Assembly: GCA_002471825.1 (NCBI GenBank)
Contig: DKQS01000001.1
Location: forward strand, 124,001-188,000
Source: Flavobacteriaceae bacterium UBA7302
Lineage (GTDB): Bacteria; Bacteroidota; Bacteroidia; Flavobacteriales; Flavobacteriaceae
Direction of reading: 5' to 3'
Length of the DNA: 64,000 nucleotides
The position numbers and the translations under genes were made by a program. Positions 25,842 to 35,013 of this stretch are shown here, piece by piece. Each line of letters opens with the position of its first letter. The stretch's first letter is position 1. Under the pieces are notes generated by a model that was not told where the DNA came from, ran no database searches, and was given only the letters and a program-made list of their open reading frames with translations.

Positions 25842-26552
25842 TTATTTTCTTCTGCGAGGTTGTTGACGTTTTCCTCCTTTTCCTCCCTGTTTCTTTGAGA
25901 GCCCTACCAAAGGAGATAATTCACGTTTGCCATAAACTTCTCCCTTCATGATCCATACTTTCACACCGATTCTACCATAAGTAGTGTGTGCTTCTTCCAA
26001 AGCGTAATCAATATCAGCTCTAAAAGTAGAAAGAGGAATTCTTCCTTCTTTGTAGTGCTCTGATCTCGCCATTTCCGCTCCGTTTAAACGTCCTGAAATC
26101 TGAATTTTAATTCCTTCAGCGTTCATACGCATTGTAGCAGCAATAGCCATTTTGATTGCTCTTTTGTAAGAAATTCTATTTTCAATCTGACGCGCAATAC
26201 TAGCTGCTACTAAACGAGCATCTAATTCTGGTCTTTTGATTTCGAAAATGTTAATTTGAACTTCTTTACCAGTAATCTTCTTCAATTCCTCTTTCAACTT
26301 GTCTACCTCTTGACCTCCTTTACCGATAATGATACCAGGACGAGCCGTAGTGATAGTAACGGTTACAAGTTTTAAAGTTCTTTCGATAATTACTCTAGAC
26401 ACACTAGCTTTTGATAATCTAGCATGGATATATTTTCTGATCTTATCGTCTTCAGCAATTTTATCTCCGTAGTCATTGCCTCCATACCAGTTAGACTCCC
26501 ATCCTCTGATAATTCCTAAACGATTCCCTATTGGATTTGTTTTTTGTCCCAT
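25842..26552 (-). CDS. rpsC: Ribosomal protein S3
   Basis: 236 residues. mRNA entry protein of the 30S head. KH domain with ARPGIIIGKGGQEVDKLKEE and C-terminal domain with GRLNGAEMARSEHYKEGRIP. A basic tail rich in glycine, lysine and arginine closes it. Confidence 0.98.
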   Translation of the reverse strand: MGQKTNPIGNRLGIIRGWESNWYGGNDYGDKIAEDDKIRKYIHARLSKASVSRVIIERTLKLVTVTITTARPGIIIGKGGQEVDKLKEELKKITGKEVQINIFEIKRPELDARLVAASIARQIENRISYKRAIKMAIAATMRMNAEGIKIQISGRLNGAEMARSEHYKEGRIPLSTFRADIDYALEEAHTTYGRIGVKVWIMKGEVYGKRELSPLVGLSKKQGGKGGKRQQPRRRK

Positions 26553-26563
26553 TTCTACTTTGA

Positions 26564-26968
26564 TTAATTACTTTTATTAGATTCTGCTAATTCGATAGTC
26601 ACGTGATTTGAACGCTTACGGATTCTGTGAGCACGCCCTTGTGGAGCTGGTCTCAATCTCTTTAACATACCAGCGCTATCAACGCAAATAGTTTTAACGA
26701 ATAAACCTGCATCTTCAATATTAGCATCTTCATTTTTTGCTTGCCAGTTTGCAATAGCAGACAATAAAAGTTTCTCTAAATTAATAGATGCTTCCTTCGG
26801 ACTAAATCTAAGGATTGCAAGTGCTTTTTCAACTTCAACTCCTCTTATTTGGTCAGCCACCAATCTCATTTTTCTTGGTGATGTCGGACAGTTAGTAAGC
26901 TTGGCGATAAAACGTTGTTTTTTCGCTTCTTTTAACTGCTGTGCCATGTTGTGTTTACGACTTCCCAT
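26564..26968 (-). CDS. rplV: Ribosomal protein L22
   Basis: 134 residues. Extends a loop into the exit tunnel. Seen: NCPTSPRKMRLVADQIRGVE and LKRLRPAPQGRAHRIRKRSN. A short basic N-terminal extension (MGSRKHNMAQQL) precedes the core; translation could also begin at the second ATG, codon 8. Confidence 0.97.
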   Translation of the reverse strand: MGSRKHNMAQQLKEAKKQRFIAKLTNCPTSPRKMRLVADQIRGVEVEKALAILRFSPKEASINLEKLLLSAIANWQAKNEDANIEDAGLFVKTICVDSAGMLKRLRPAPQGRAHRIRKRSNHVTIELAESNKSN

Positions 26969-26977
26969 AATAGTCTA

Positions 26978-27256
26978 CTATTTTTTACCTTTATTTTTTG
27001 CACCAGCGTGTCCTCTAAACGAACGAGTTGGTGAAAATTCTCCAAGTTTATGTCCTACCATGTTTTCAGTAATGTATACTGGGATAAACTGCTTTCCGTT
27101 GTGCACGGCAATTGTTTGTCCAACGAAATCAGGAGTAATCATACTAGCTCTAGACCAAGTTTTGATTACCGATTTCTTTCCAGCTTCAACATTAGCTAAA
27201 ACTTTTCTCTCTAATTTATAGTGAACGTAAGGTCCCTTTTTTAATGATCTTGCCAT
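26978..27256 (-). CDS. rpsS: Ribosomal protein S19
   Basis: 92 residues. 30S head protein beside S13. Seen: MARSLKKGPYVHYKLERKVL and the signature GHKLGEFSPTRSFRGHAGAK. 4 nt after rplB. Confidence 0.98.
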   Translation of the reverse strand: MARSLKKGPYVHYKLERKVLANVEAGKKSVIKTWSRASMITPDFVGQTIAVHNGKQFIPVYITENMVGHKLGEFSPTRSFRGHAGAKNKGKK

Positions 27257-27260
27257 AATA

Positions 27261-28085
27261 TTATTTCTTTCTACGTTCTATAATATATTTGTTACTTGCT
27301 TTTGTCTTAGATCTAGTCTTATATCCTTTTGCTGGGATACCGTTTCTTGATCTTGGGTGACCTCCAGAAGCTCTACCTTCACCACCTCCCATTGGGTGAT
27401 CAACTGGGTTCATACGAACGGCATTTGTTCTAGGTCTTCTACCTAACCATCTAGATCTACCTGCTTTACCAGAAACAATTAACTGATGATCTGAATTGGA
27501 AACTACTCCAATAGTAGCCGTACAAGTCAATAAAATCATTCTTGTTTCACCAGAAGGTAACTTTACAGTTGCATACTTACCATCTTTTGCCATTAACTGA
27601 GCAAAAGAACCAGCAGATCTTGCCATTACAGCTCCTTGACCGGGGTGTAATTCAATACAAGAAATTGTAGTACCTAAAGGAATGTTTGCCAAAGGCATTG
27701 CATTACCAATTTCAGGAGCCACTGTACTTCCAGACTCTATGGTTTGCCCAACTTTCAATCCGTTTTGAGCGATAACATATCTTTTTTCACCATCAGTATA
27801 CTCAACTAAAGCGATGAACGCTGTACGGTTTGGATCGTACTCAATAGTTTGTACTGTTGCAGGAACACCTTGCTTATCTCTTTTAAAATCGATAATACGG
27901 TATCTTCTTTTATGACCACCACCAATGTTTCTAGTAGTCATTCTACCCTGATTGTTTCGACCTCCAGATCTTTTTTTCGGCGCCAATAATGACTTCTCCG
28001 GCTTATCAGTAGTAATGGTGTCGAACCCATTTACAACTCTAAAACGCTGACCTGGTGTTATTGGTTTTAATTTTCTAACTGACAT
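27261..28085 (-). CDS. rplB: Ribosomal protein L2
   Basis: 274 residues. Peptidyl-transferase-associated primary 23S binder. Seen: GRNNQGRMTTRNIGGGHKRR and the C-terminal signature NPVDHPMGGGEGRASGGHPR with its conserved histidine. Confidence 0.98.
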   Translation of the reverse strand: MSVRKLKPITPGQRFRVVNGFDTITTDKPEKSLLAPKKRSGGRNNQGRMTTRNIGGGHKRRYRIIDFKRDKQGVPATVQTIEYDPNRTAFIALVEYTDGEKRYVIAQNGLKVGQTIESGSTVAPEIGNAMPLANIPLGTTISCIELHPGQGAVMARSAGSFAQLMAKDGKYATVKLPSGETRMILLTCTATIGVVSNSDHQLIVSGKAGRSRWLGRRPRTNAVRMNPVDHPMGGGEGRASGGHPRSRNGIPAKGYKTRSKTKASNKYIIERRKK

Positions 28086-28096
28086 TTCGTGTCTTA

Positions 28097-28387
28097 TTAT
28101 AAATTGCTATAAAAATCTATACTGTCTCCTTCAGCCAATTGAACAATTGCTTTCTTATACCCGCTAATCGCAGCAGACACAATACCGTTTTTGGTATACT
28201 TGGTCTTTCTTTTGATTGGGTAGTTCATAGTTTTTACACTATCAATTGTTACACCGTAAGCTGCTTCAACAGCATCTTTTATCTCTAATTTGTTAGCTCT
28301 CTTATCAACTACAAAAGCATAGCGATTGAATAATTCGCTATCTCTGTTTGCCTTTTCTGTAATTATAGGTTTTACTAAGATGCTCAT
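28097..28387 (-). CDS. rplW: Ribosomal protein L23
   Basis: 96 residues from the ATG at 28387 (MSILVKPIITEKANRDSELF). The frame extends 11 codons further upstream, but those overlap rplD and are not part of the family. Tunnel-exit docking site for trigger factor and SRP. Confidence 0.97.
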   Translation of the reverse strand: MSILVKPIITEKANRDSELFNRYAFVVDKRANKLEIKDAVEAAYGVTIDSVKTMNYPIKRKTKYTKNGIVSAAISGYKKAIVQLAEGDSIDFYSNL

Positions 28388-28391
28388 AACC

Positions 28392-29015
28392 TTATTTATT
28401 AAAATTAGCATTGATACCATCTAAAGAGCTCTCTGTAATAACGATCTTGTTCGCGTTTAATACGTTGTAGGTATTTAATTGCGATGCTTTGATCACTTTA
28501 GAATTCTTTAAATTTCTTGATGATAAATACACATTATCATTTGATTCTGGGAAAACGAACAAAGACTTTTGAGTATCTAAGCCTAATGCTTTCAATACCT
28601 CTACAAAGTTTTTAGTTTTCGCATTTTCAAATGTAAAATCTTCTAATACAACTACGTTGCTAGCTTGCTTACTTAATGCAGACTTTCTAGCCAATCTTTT
28701 CAAGTTTTTGTTCAACTTGAAGGAATAGCTTCTTGGTCTAGGACCAAAAATTCTACCACCACCTCTAAATACAGGCGACTTGATAGAACCTGCACGTGCT
28801 GTACCAGTTCCTTTTTGCTTTTTAATTTTTCTAGTTGATCCAGCGATCTCACCTCTCTCTTTAGACTTGTGTGTACCTTGTCTTTGATTGGCTAAATATT
28901 GCTTTACATCTAAATAAATAGCATGCTCATTTGGTTCAACACCAAAAATATCAGCAGAAAGTTCCACTTTTCTACCTGTATCTTTTCCTTGAATATTTAA
29001 AACTGCTACTTCCAT
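28392..29015 (-). CDS. rplD: Ribosomal protein L4
   Basis: 207 residues. 23S rRNA-binding protein with a long tunnel loop, here RGEIAGSTRKIKKQKGTGTA and RGGGRIFGPRPRSYSFKLNK. In E. coli L4 also attenuates the S10 operon, relevant because a terminator-like hairpin lies before rplC. Its start overlaps the rplC stop by one base. Confidence 0.98.
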   Translation of the reverse strand: MEVAVLNIQGKDTGRKVELSADIFGVEPNEHAIYLDVKQYLANQRQGTHKSKERGEIAGSTRKIKKQKGTGTARAGSIKSPVFRGGGRIFGPRPRSYSFKLNKNLKRLARKSALSKQASNVVVLEDFTFENAKTKNFVEVLKALGLDTQKSLFVFPESNDNVYLSSRNLKNSKVIKASQLNTYNVLNANKIVITESSLDGINANFNK

Positions 29016-29632
29016 TACTTCTCGATGGTTATGTAAGAATTTTTGTGACCAGGAACTGCTCCTTTTACAACAAGCAAGTTCTTTTCTGGAACTACCTTCA
29101 AAATTCTTAAGTTTTGAACCTTAACTTTTTCGCCTCCCATTCTTCCGGCCATACGCATTCCTTTGAATACTCTAGCTGGATAAGATGCTGCACCAATAGA
29201 ACCTGGTGCTCTTAAACGATTGTGCTGACCGTGAGTAGCTTGTCCTACACCCGCAAAACCGTGGCGCTTCACTACCCCTTGAAATCCTTTTCCTTTAGAT
29301 ACTCCTGAAACATCAACAAACTCTCCTTCTTTGAAAAGTTCTACTGTAACAGTATCACCTAAATTGTACTCTTCTTCAAATCCTTGGAATTCAACGACTC
29401 TTTTCTTAGCAGTAGTGCCAGCTTTCTTAAAGTGACCGTCTAACGCTTTGTTAGAACTCTTTGCTTTTTTGTCATCGAAACCAAGTTGCAACGCATTGTA
29501 GCCGTCAACCTCTGTGGTTCTGACTTGGGTTACAACGCAAGGACCTGCTTCGATAACGGTACATGGAATGTTCTTTCCATTTTCGTCATACAAGCTGGTC
29601 ATACCGATTTTCTTTCCTATTAACCCAGACAT
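29015..29632 (-). CDS. rplC: Ribosomal protein L3
   Basis: 205 residues. Peptidyl-transferase-centre protein. Seen: GLIGKKIGMTSLYDENGKNI and the signature loop HGFAGVGQATHGQHNRLRAP. First gene after the attenuator-like gap. Confidence 0.98.
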   Translation of the reverse strand: MSGLIGKKIGMTSLYDENGKNIPCTVIEAGPCVVTQVRTTEVDGYNALQLGFDDKKAKSSNKALDGHFKKAGTTAKKRVVEFQGFEEEYNLGDTVTVELFKEGEFVDVSGVSKGKGFQGVVKRHGFAGVGQATHGQHNRLRAPGSIGAASYPARVFKGMRMAGRMGGEKVKVQNLRILKVVPEKNLLVVKGAVPGHKNSYITIEK

Positions 29633-29654
29633 TATTAATTAATTATTATTATTT

Positions 29655-29685
29655 AAAAAAATGGCGTCAAAAACAATTCGACGCC
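29655..29685 (-). terminator. Attenuator-like terminator between rpsJ and rplC
   Basis: Minus strand GGCGTCGAA pairs with TTTGACGCC through one G-U pair (29685-29677 and 29671-29663, 5-nt loop). It is followed by A and seven T (29661-29655), 22 nt before the rplC ATG. Two further hairpins lie upstream: TCCTTAG/CTAAGGA (29726-29720 with 29712-29706) and TTTCGAGT/ACTCGAAA (29757-29750 with 29747-29740). Since the essential S10-spc genes lie downstream, it should act conditionally. Confidence 0.65.
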
Positions 29686-29765
29686 GATTTTGTTTTTTCC
29701 GTTTTTCCTTAGCCAATCACTAAGGACATGTTATACTTTTTTCGAGTAAACTCGAAAGTCTATCC

Positions 29766-30071
29766 TTACACTTTGATCTCTACCTCAACTCCACTAGGCA
29801 ACTCTAATTTCATCAAAGCATCAATTGTTTTTGATGAAGAGCTATAGATGTCTAGTAACCTTTTATAGGCTGCAAGCTGAAATTGCTCTCTCGACTTCTT
29901 GTTAACGTGTGGAGACCGCAATACAGTAAAAATCTTCTTGTGTGTTGGTAATGGAATTGGACCGTTTACTACAGCACCAGTACTCTTTACCGTTTTTACA
30001 ATTTTCTCAGCAGACTTGTCTACTAAATTGTAATCGTAAGACTTTAATTTTATTCTAATTTTTTGACTCAT
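29766..30071 (-). CDS. rpsJ: Ribosomal protein S10
   Basis: 101 residues. 30S head protein and, as NusE, part of antitermination complexes. Seen: VNGPIPLPTHKKIFTVLRSP with HVNKKSREQFQLAAYKRLLD. Directly follows fusA (18 nt) with no tuf gene in between, a common Bacteroidota order. Confidence 0.98.
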   Translation of the reverse strand: MSQKIRIKLKSYDYNLVDKSAEKIVKTVKSTGAVVNGPIPLPTHKKIFTVLRSPHVNKKSREQFQLAAYKRLLDIYSSSSKTIDALMKLELPSGVEVEIKV

Positions 30072-30089
30072 CGTTTTCGTTTTAGTAGA

Positions 30090-32207
30090 TTATCCTTTAG
30101 CTGCTGCAATTACTTCTTCTGAAATATTAGAAGGCGTTTCTGCATAGTGTGAAAATTCCATTGTTGATGTTGCTCTACCAGAAGACAATGTTCTTAACGA
30201 AGTAACATAACCGAACATTTCTGATAAAGGAACCAAAGCTTTTACCACTTTAGAACCAGCTCTATCACTCATGTCGTTTACTTGACCTCTTCTTCTGTTC
30301 AAGTCACCAACAATATCACCCATATTCTCTTCTGGAGTTAATACCTCCAACTTCATGATAGGCTCCATAATTACTGCACGCGCTTGTTTCGCAGCAGCTT
30401 TATAACCTAACTTCGCAGCCAATTCGAAAGACAACTGGTCAGAATCCACAGGGTGGAAAGAACCATCTTTCAAAGTAATCTTCATCGAATCCATTTCAAA
30501 TCCTGCCAATGGACCATTCTTCATAGCTTCCTTGAATCCTTTTTCAACAGATGGGATAAATTCTTTTGGAACGTTACCACCTTTGATTTCAGAATTGAAC
30601 ACTAATCCTTGCGTTCCTTCTTCAGCAGGTTCAATGGTAAATACAATATCCGCAAACTTACCACGACCACCAGATTGTTTCTTATAAACCTCTCTGTGAT
30701 TTGCAGTAGCTGTTAATGCTTCTTTGTACTCTACTTGAGGTTGCCCTTGATTCACGTCAACTTTAAATTCACGCTTCAAACGGTCAACAATAATATCTAA
30801 GTGAAGCTCACCCATTCCAGAAATAATTGTCTGTCCTGAAGCTTCATCTGTTCTTACTGTAAATGTTGGATCTTCTTCTGCTAATTTCCCTAAAGCCATA
30901 CCTAACTTATCAACGTCAGCTTTGGTCTTAGGCTCAACAGCGATACCGATTACTGGATCTGGGAAGTCCATAGATTCCAATACAATTGGATTCTTTTCAT
31001 CCGATAATGTATCTCCAGTTTTGATATCTTTAAATCCTACTGCCGCTCCAATATCACCTGCCTCGATATGATCGATAGCATTTTGCTTGTTAGAGTGCAT
31101 TTGGTAAATACGAGAGATACGCTCTTTCTTTCCAGAACGGTTGTTCATCACGTAAGAACCAGCGTCCAAACGACCTGAATACGCTCTAAAGAATGCCAAA
31201 CGACCTACGAATGGATCTGTAGCAATCTTAAAGGCTAATGCAGAGAAAGGCTCTTTTACATCTGGTTTACGAGAAATCTCATCTCCTGTATTTGGATCCG
31301 TTCCAACGATAGCATCTTTATCTACCGGAGAAGGTAAATAACGACAAACAGCATCTAATAAGAACTGGACACCTTTATTTTTGAAGGCAGAACCACATAC
31401 CATTGGAATGATAGACATATCCATTACGGCAGCTCTTAACGCAGCGTGTACTTCGTCTTCAGTAATTGAATCTTCATCTTCCATGAATTTTTCAAGCAAC
31501 GCCTCATCATAAGCAGCTACTTCTTCAATTAACAAAGCTCTATATTCTGCAGCTTCTTCTTTTAATTCATCTGGAATCTCGATTACGTCAAATGTAGAAC
31601 CTTGAGTTTCCTCATGCCAAACGATGGCTCTGTTCTTCACCAAATCAACGATTCCTTTAAAGTCCATTTCCTCTCCAATTGGCAATACAATTGGCACAGC
31701 GTTAGAACCTAACATCTCTTTTACCTGAGTACAAACATTCAAGAAGTCAGAACCTTGTCTGTCCATCTTGTTTACAAATCCCATTCTTGGAACTTTGTAG
31801 TTGTCCGCTAATCTCCAGTTGGTTTCAGATTGTGGCTCAACACCGTCAACCGCTGAAAATAAAAATACCAATCCGTCTAATACACGAAGTGATCTGTTTA
31901 CCTCAACCGTAAAGTCAACGTGACCCGGAGTATCAATAATATTAAAATGATACCCTTTTGCATCAGCAGTTGGCTTACCATTTTCAGTAGGGAAGTTCCA
32001 TGTACAAGTTGTTGCAGCCGAAGTAATTGTAATACCTCTTTCTTGCTCTTGCTCCATCCAGTCCATTGTAGCGGCACCATCGTGAACCTCTCCAATTTTG
32101 TGTGAAACTCCAGTGTAATATAAAATACGCTCTGTAGTGGTGGTTTTTCCTGCATCAATGTGAGCAGCAATACCAATATTTCTTGTGAATCTTAAATCTC
32201 TAGCCAT
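30090..32207 (-). CDS. fusA: Elongation factor G
   Basis: 705 residues. GTPase that drives translocation on the ribosome. Seen: P-loop AHIDAGKTTTTERIL at about residues 15-29, switch region RGITITSAATTC, G3 DTPGHVDF, G4 NKMDRQGSD, and domains II to V with GMGELHLDIIVDRLKREF and the C-terminal YVTSLRTLSSGRATSTMEFS. 5 nt after rpsG. Confidence 0.98.
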   Translation of the reverse strand: MARDLRFTRNIGIAAHIDAGKTTTTERILYYTGVSHKIGEVHDGAATMDWMEQEQERGITITSAATTCTWNFPTENGKPTADAKGYHFNIIDTPGHVDFTVEVNRSLRVLDGLVFLFSAVDGVEPQSETNWRLADNYKVPRMGFVNKMDRQGSDFLNVCTQVKEMLGSNAVPIVLPIGEEMDFKGIVDLVKNRAIVWHEETQGSTFDVIEIPDELKEEAAEYRALLIEEVAAYDEALLEKFMEDEDSITEDEVHAALRAAVMDMSIIPMVCGSAFKNKGVQFLLDAVCRYLPSPVDKDAIVGTDPNTGDEISRKPDVKEPFSALAFKIATDPFVGRLAFFRAYSGRLDAGSYVMNNRSGKKERISRIYQMHSNKQNAIDHIEAGDIGAAVGFKDIKTGDTLSDEKNPIVLESMDFPDPVIGIAVEPKTKADVDKLGMALGKLAEEDPTFTVRTDEASGQTIISGMGELHLDIIVDRLKREFKVDVNQGQPQVEYKEALTATANHREVYKKQSGGRGKFADIVFTIEPAEEGTQGLVFNSEIKGGNVPKEFIPSVEKGFKEAMKNGPLAGFEMDSMKITLKDGSFHPVDSDQLSFELAAKLGYKAAAKQARAVIMEPIMKLEVLTPEENMGDIVGDLNRRRGQVNDMSDRAGSKVVKALVPLSEMFGYVTSLRTLSSGRATSTMEFSHYAETPSNISEEVIAAAKG

Positions 32208-32212
32208 TTCTT

Positions 32213-32689
32213 TTAGAATCTAAAGTGAGAGAAAGCTTTGTTAGCCTCTGCCATTTTATGTGTATCAACTCTCTTTTTAACCGCAGCACCTTCTTCTTTA
32301 GCAGCAGCTAAAATTTCTGCAGCTAATCTTTGAGCCATTGACTTTTCATTTCTCTTACGAGCATATGAAATCAACCATTTGATAGCCATAGAGACCTTAC
32401 GATCTGGTCTAATTGGCATTGGTATCTGGAAAGTTGCTCCACCCACCCGTCTTGAACGAACTTCTACGTGAGGCATTACATTTGACAATGCTTCTTTCCA
32501 CAATTCTAATGCTGACTTTTCGTCGTCATTCTTCTTTTGATCTACAATTTCTAAAGCGTCATAAAAAACCTTAAAAGCAACGGTTTTCTTACCGTCCCAC
32601 ATTAGGTTGTTTACAAAACGGGTCACTAACTGATCGTTAAATACTGGATCTGGTAGTAATACTCTCTTTTTTGCTCTTCTTTTCCTCAT
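32213..32689 (-). CDS. rpsG: Ribosomal protein S7
   Basis: 158 residues. Primary 30S head binder. Seen: MRKRRAKKRVLLPDPVFNDQ and HVEVRSRRVGGATFQIPMPI. 16 nt after rpsL. Confidence 0.98.
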   Translation of the reverse strand: MRKRRAKKRVLLPDPVFNDQLVTRFVNNLMWDGKKTVAFKVFYDALEIVDQKKNDDEKSALELWKEALSNVMPHVEVRSRRVGGATFQIPMPIRPDRKVSMAIKWLISYARKRNEKSMAQRLAAEILAAAKEEGAAVKKRVDTHKMAEANKAFSHFRF

Positions 32690-32705
32690 GTCTGTACTTT
32701 AAAAA

Positions 32706-33080
32706 TTACTTCTTTGGTTTTTTAGCACCATATTTTGATCTTCTCTGAGTTCTTCCTTGAACTCCCGCTGTATCAAGAGCACCTCTTACAACGTGGTACT
32801 TCACACCTGGTAAATCTTTAACTCTTCCACCTCTAACTAATACTATCGAGTGCTCTTGCAAGTTGTGTCCTTCACCTGGGATGTATGCGTTTATCTCATT
32901 TCCATTAGTCAACCTTACCCTTGCTACTTTACGCATTGCAGAGTTTGGTTTTTTTGGAGTTGTAGTATAAACACGAGTACAAACACCACGTCTTTGCGGA
33001 CAAGATGTCAAAGCAGCCGATTTACTCTTCTTAGTTATTTTGGTCCTTCCTTTACGAACTAATTGCTGTATAGTTGGCAT
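32706..33080 (-). CDS. rpsL: Ribosomal protein S12
   Basis: 124 residues. Decoding-centre protein. Seen: MPTIQQLVRKGRTKITKKSK, the streptomycin-region loop TTPKKPNSAMRKVARVRLTN with the wild-type lysine, and RGGRVKDLPGVKYHVVRGAL. First gene of the superoperon. Confidence 0.98.
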   Translation of the reverse strand: MPTIQQLVRKGRTKITKKSKSAALTSCPQRRGVCTRVYTTTPKKPNSAMRKVARVRLTNGNEINAYIPGEGHNLQEHSIVLVRGGRVKDLPGVKYHVVRGALDTAGVQGRTQRRSKYGAKKPKK

Positions 33081-33137
33081 ACTATTTAATTACTGTTTTC
33101 GTTTTTATAATATAATTACCCTATTTTTAAGGGTCTG

Positions 33138-33168
33138 CAAATGTACAACTTATTTCGAAAGAATCAAA
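33138..33168 (-). promoter_or_regulatory. Promoter of the ribosomal superoperon
   Basis: On the minus strand -33 TTTG (33168-33165), a 19-nt spacer, then -7 TACATTTG (33145-33138). This is an exact fit to the Bacteroidota TTTG-N19-TAnnTTTG consensus. The rpsL ATG lies 57 nt downstream. Confidence 0.8.
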
Positions 33169-33228
33169 TAAGGCTAGATTATTTTTTAAATTATAAGTCC
33201 ATTTGTGTCAAGAACTTAATTTTAGATT

Positions 33229-33236
33229 TACATTTG
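33229..33236 (+). promoter_or_regulatory. Promoter -7 element for the BamA-like gene
   Basis: TACATTTG, with a possible -33 TTTG at 33202-33205 (23-nt spacer). It ends 23 nt before the ATG at 33260 and lies inside the longer open frame, which argues for that ATG as the start. Confidence 0.55.
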
Positions 33237-33259
33237 AAGTAATATCCTTCTTTCCAATA

Positions 33260-34909
33260 ATGCTGAAACCAAAGTTTCTTATTCTCCTTTTCTTCTTTTT
33301 TGCTGGCGGATTCCAAATACAGTCGCAAGAATTCACCTTAAAAGTGGTCACATCACCCGAAGTGAAAATCGACTTACCTGATTATTCTCAAAAATTCACA
33401 AAATCGGAAAACCTTAAAAAGGAGGTATATATATATGGTGTGAAACTGCAAAAGATGGGTTTCTTAAATTCGAAACTCGATAGCCTTGTACATAATGATA
33501 AGTTGTTCACCGCCTACTTTTCTTTAGGCAAGAGAACCGAGGAACTGTTATTGCTCGTTAGGATAGAAGATCAAGCCTACTTACCCAGTTACCTCAACCG
33601 AAGAGATTCCATTCAAATTCCGTTTGAGAAAACAGAAGAATTGCTTGGCGATATCACTACCAATTTAGAAGCCAAAGGACAAGCCTTCTCTAAAGTAAGC
33701 TTGAAAAATTTACAGATGCAAAAAGGAGGATTGACCGCATCCCTATCGATTACAAACCAACAAGCTCGAAAAATTGACACCTTAATCATTAAAGGTTATA
33801 CGGAGTTCCCACAAAAATTCATCAAACGATATTTGAGTCCGACAAAGGGAAGTGTTTTTTCCCAAAAGCAACTGGATCTTATTTCAAGAAAAGTCAATGC
33901 ATTATCCTTTGTAAATCAAACCAAATTTCCAGAGGCCCTATTCACCAAGGATTCGACCAAGATATATGTGTACATGAGCCGAAAGGAAACCAGTAGTATT
34001 GATGCCAATATCAATTTTACAGGATCTGAATCGGAGAGCATCCAATTCAATGGGCTGGTCGATTTGCAGCTGAACAACATCTTTAACAAAGGAAGCAGAA
34101 TTGCCTTGTTTTGGAATGCCGCAGGTAACCAAAGAGAAGAATTGCGATTTTCGACAAGTGTACCATATATATATGGTGGCAAATTTTCACCCGCCATCTC
34201 CTTTTCATTGTTCAAACAGGATTCGACATTCATCAACACCAAATTGAATATCGATGTCAAATATCCTCTGAGTGATGCATTTCAAGTCGGTCTCAATTAT
34301 ACAACAGAATCATCTACTGATTTAATCAACCAATCGCAATCCATAAGTTCCTTTTCGAACAATTTCTTTGGCATCTCCTCCAACTATCTTCAGCTCAATC
34401 AAGTGGGTTTCTTTCCTAGAAAATTCGAAACAAATGTTCATTTATTATTCGGTAATCGAAATGCTGGTGGTTCCAGTAGCAGTCAAATCAAATTTACCTT
34501 TGATGCGAGCTACCTTTGGGAATTAAATCCGCGTAATTTTATTTCCTTGAAAAACAGCACGGGATTCTTAAATTCAGATGCTTTTTTTGATAACGAACTT
34601 TTTCGAATTGGAGGCATCAATTCCATTAGAGGATTCAACGATCAAAGCATCTTTACAGACCGGTTTACCATCATGAATTTAGAGTATCGATTTTTAACCA
34701 ACAATAGCTCCTATTTTTTCACCATTACAGACTATGCCAATGCAAGGGTCAACTTGAATGGTGAAACCTTTATGGGTTTGGGCTTAGGGTACTTTTTCAC
34801 CGTAAAGAATTCACAGTTTAATTTGGGAGCGGCCTTAGGCAAAACCAGCAATCAAAATTTCAACTTTTCAGACACCCAATTACTCATCAGTTGGAAGAAC
34901 TTTTTTTAA
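33260..34909 (+). CDS. BamA/Omp85-family outer-membrane protein
   Basis: 549 residues from the ATG at 33260. Signal peptide to about residue 23 (IQSQ), then a periplasmic region with one clear POTRA-like repeat (IDTLIIKGYTEFPQKFIKRY at about 172-191). A 16-strand-type barrel of about 300 residues follows, with the Omp85 loop-6 motif in GGINSIRGFNDQ and a C-terminal aromatic (KNFF). Fewer POTRA repeats than true BamA (five), so more likely a TamA-like or accessory translocation barrel than the essential assembly factor. Divergent from rpsL. Confidence 0.8.
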   Translation: MLKPKFLILLFFFFAGGFQIQSQEFTLKVVTSPEVKIDLPDYSQKFTKSENLKKEVYIYGVKLQKMGFLNSKLDSLVHNDKLFTAYFSLGKRTEELLLLVRIEDQAYLPSYLNRRDSIQIPFEKTEELLGDITTNLEAKGQAFSKVSLKNLQMQKGGLTASLSITNQQARKIDTLIIKGYTEFPQKFIKRYLSPTKGSVFSQKQLDLISRKVNALSFVNQTKFPEALFTKDSTKIYVYMSRKETSSIDANINFTGSESESIQFNGLVDLQLNNIFNKGSRIALFWNAAGNQREELRFSTSVPYIYGGKFSPAISFSLFKQDSTFINTKLNIDVKYPLSDAFQVGLNYTTESSTDLINQSQSISSFSNNFFGISSNYLQLNQVGFFPRKFETNVHLLFGNRNAGGSSSSQIKFTFDASYLWELNPRNFISLKNSTGFLNSDAFFDNELFRIGGINSIRGFNDQSIFTDRFTIMNLEYRFLTNNSSYFFTITDYANARVNLNGETFMGLGLGYFFTVKNSQFNLGAALGKTSNQNFNFSDTQLLISWKNFF

Positions 34910-34950
34910 TAATCTTTCAAGTCCGAAATCGTTTTCCTTAAGTTTTTCTT

Positions 34951-34977
34951 AACATTTTTAACATTTTTAACATTTTT
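34951..34977 (+). repeat. Three exact tandem copies of a 9-bp unit
   Basis: AACATTTTT occurs three times head to tail (34951-34959, 34960-34968, 34969-34977), immediately before a -7-like CATATTTG (34982-34989) of the first susC gene. Confidence 0.9.
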
Positions 34978-35013
34978 TTACCATATTTGAGCCACTAATT
35001 CAAATCATATAAT

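Noticed and set aside
34160..34180. Short alternating TA runs in the BamA-like gene (also near 33428)
   Set aside because: They encode tyrosine-isoleucine-tyrosine-glycine in a barrel strand and linker; no separate function needed.
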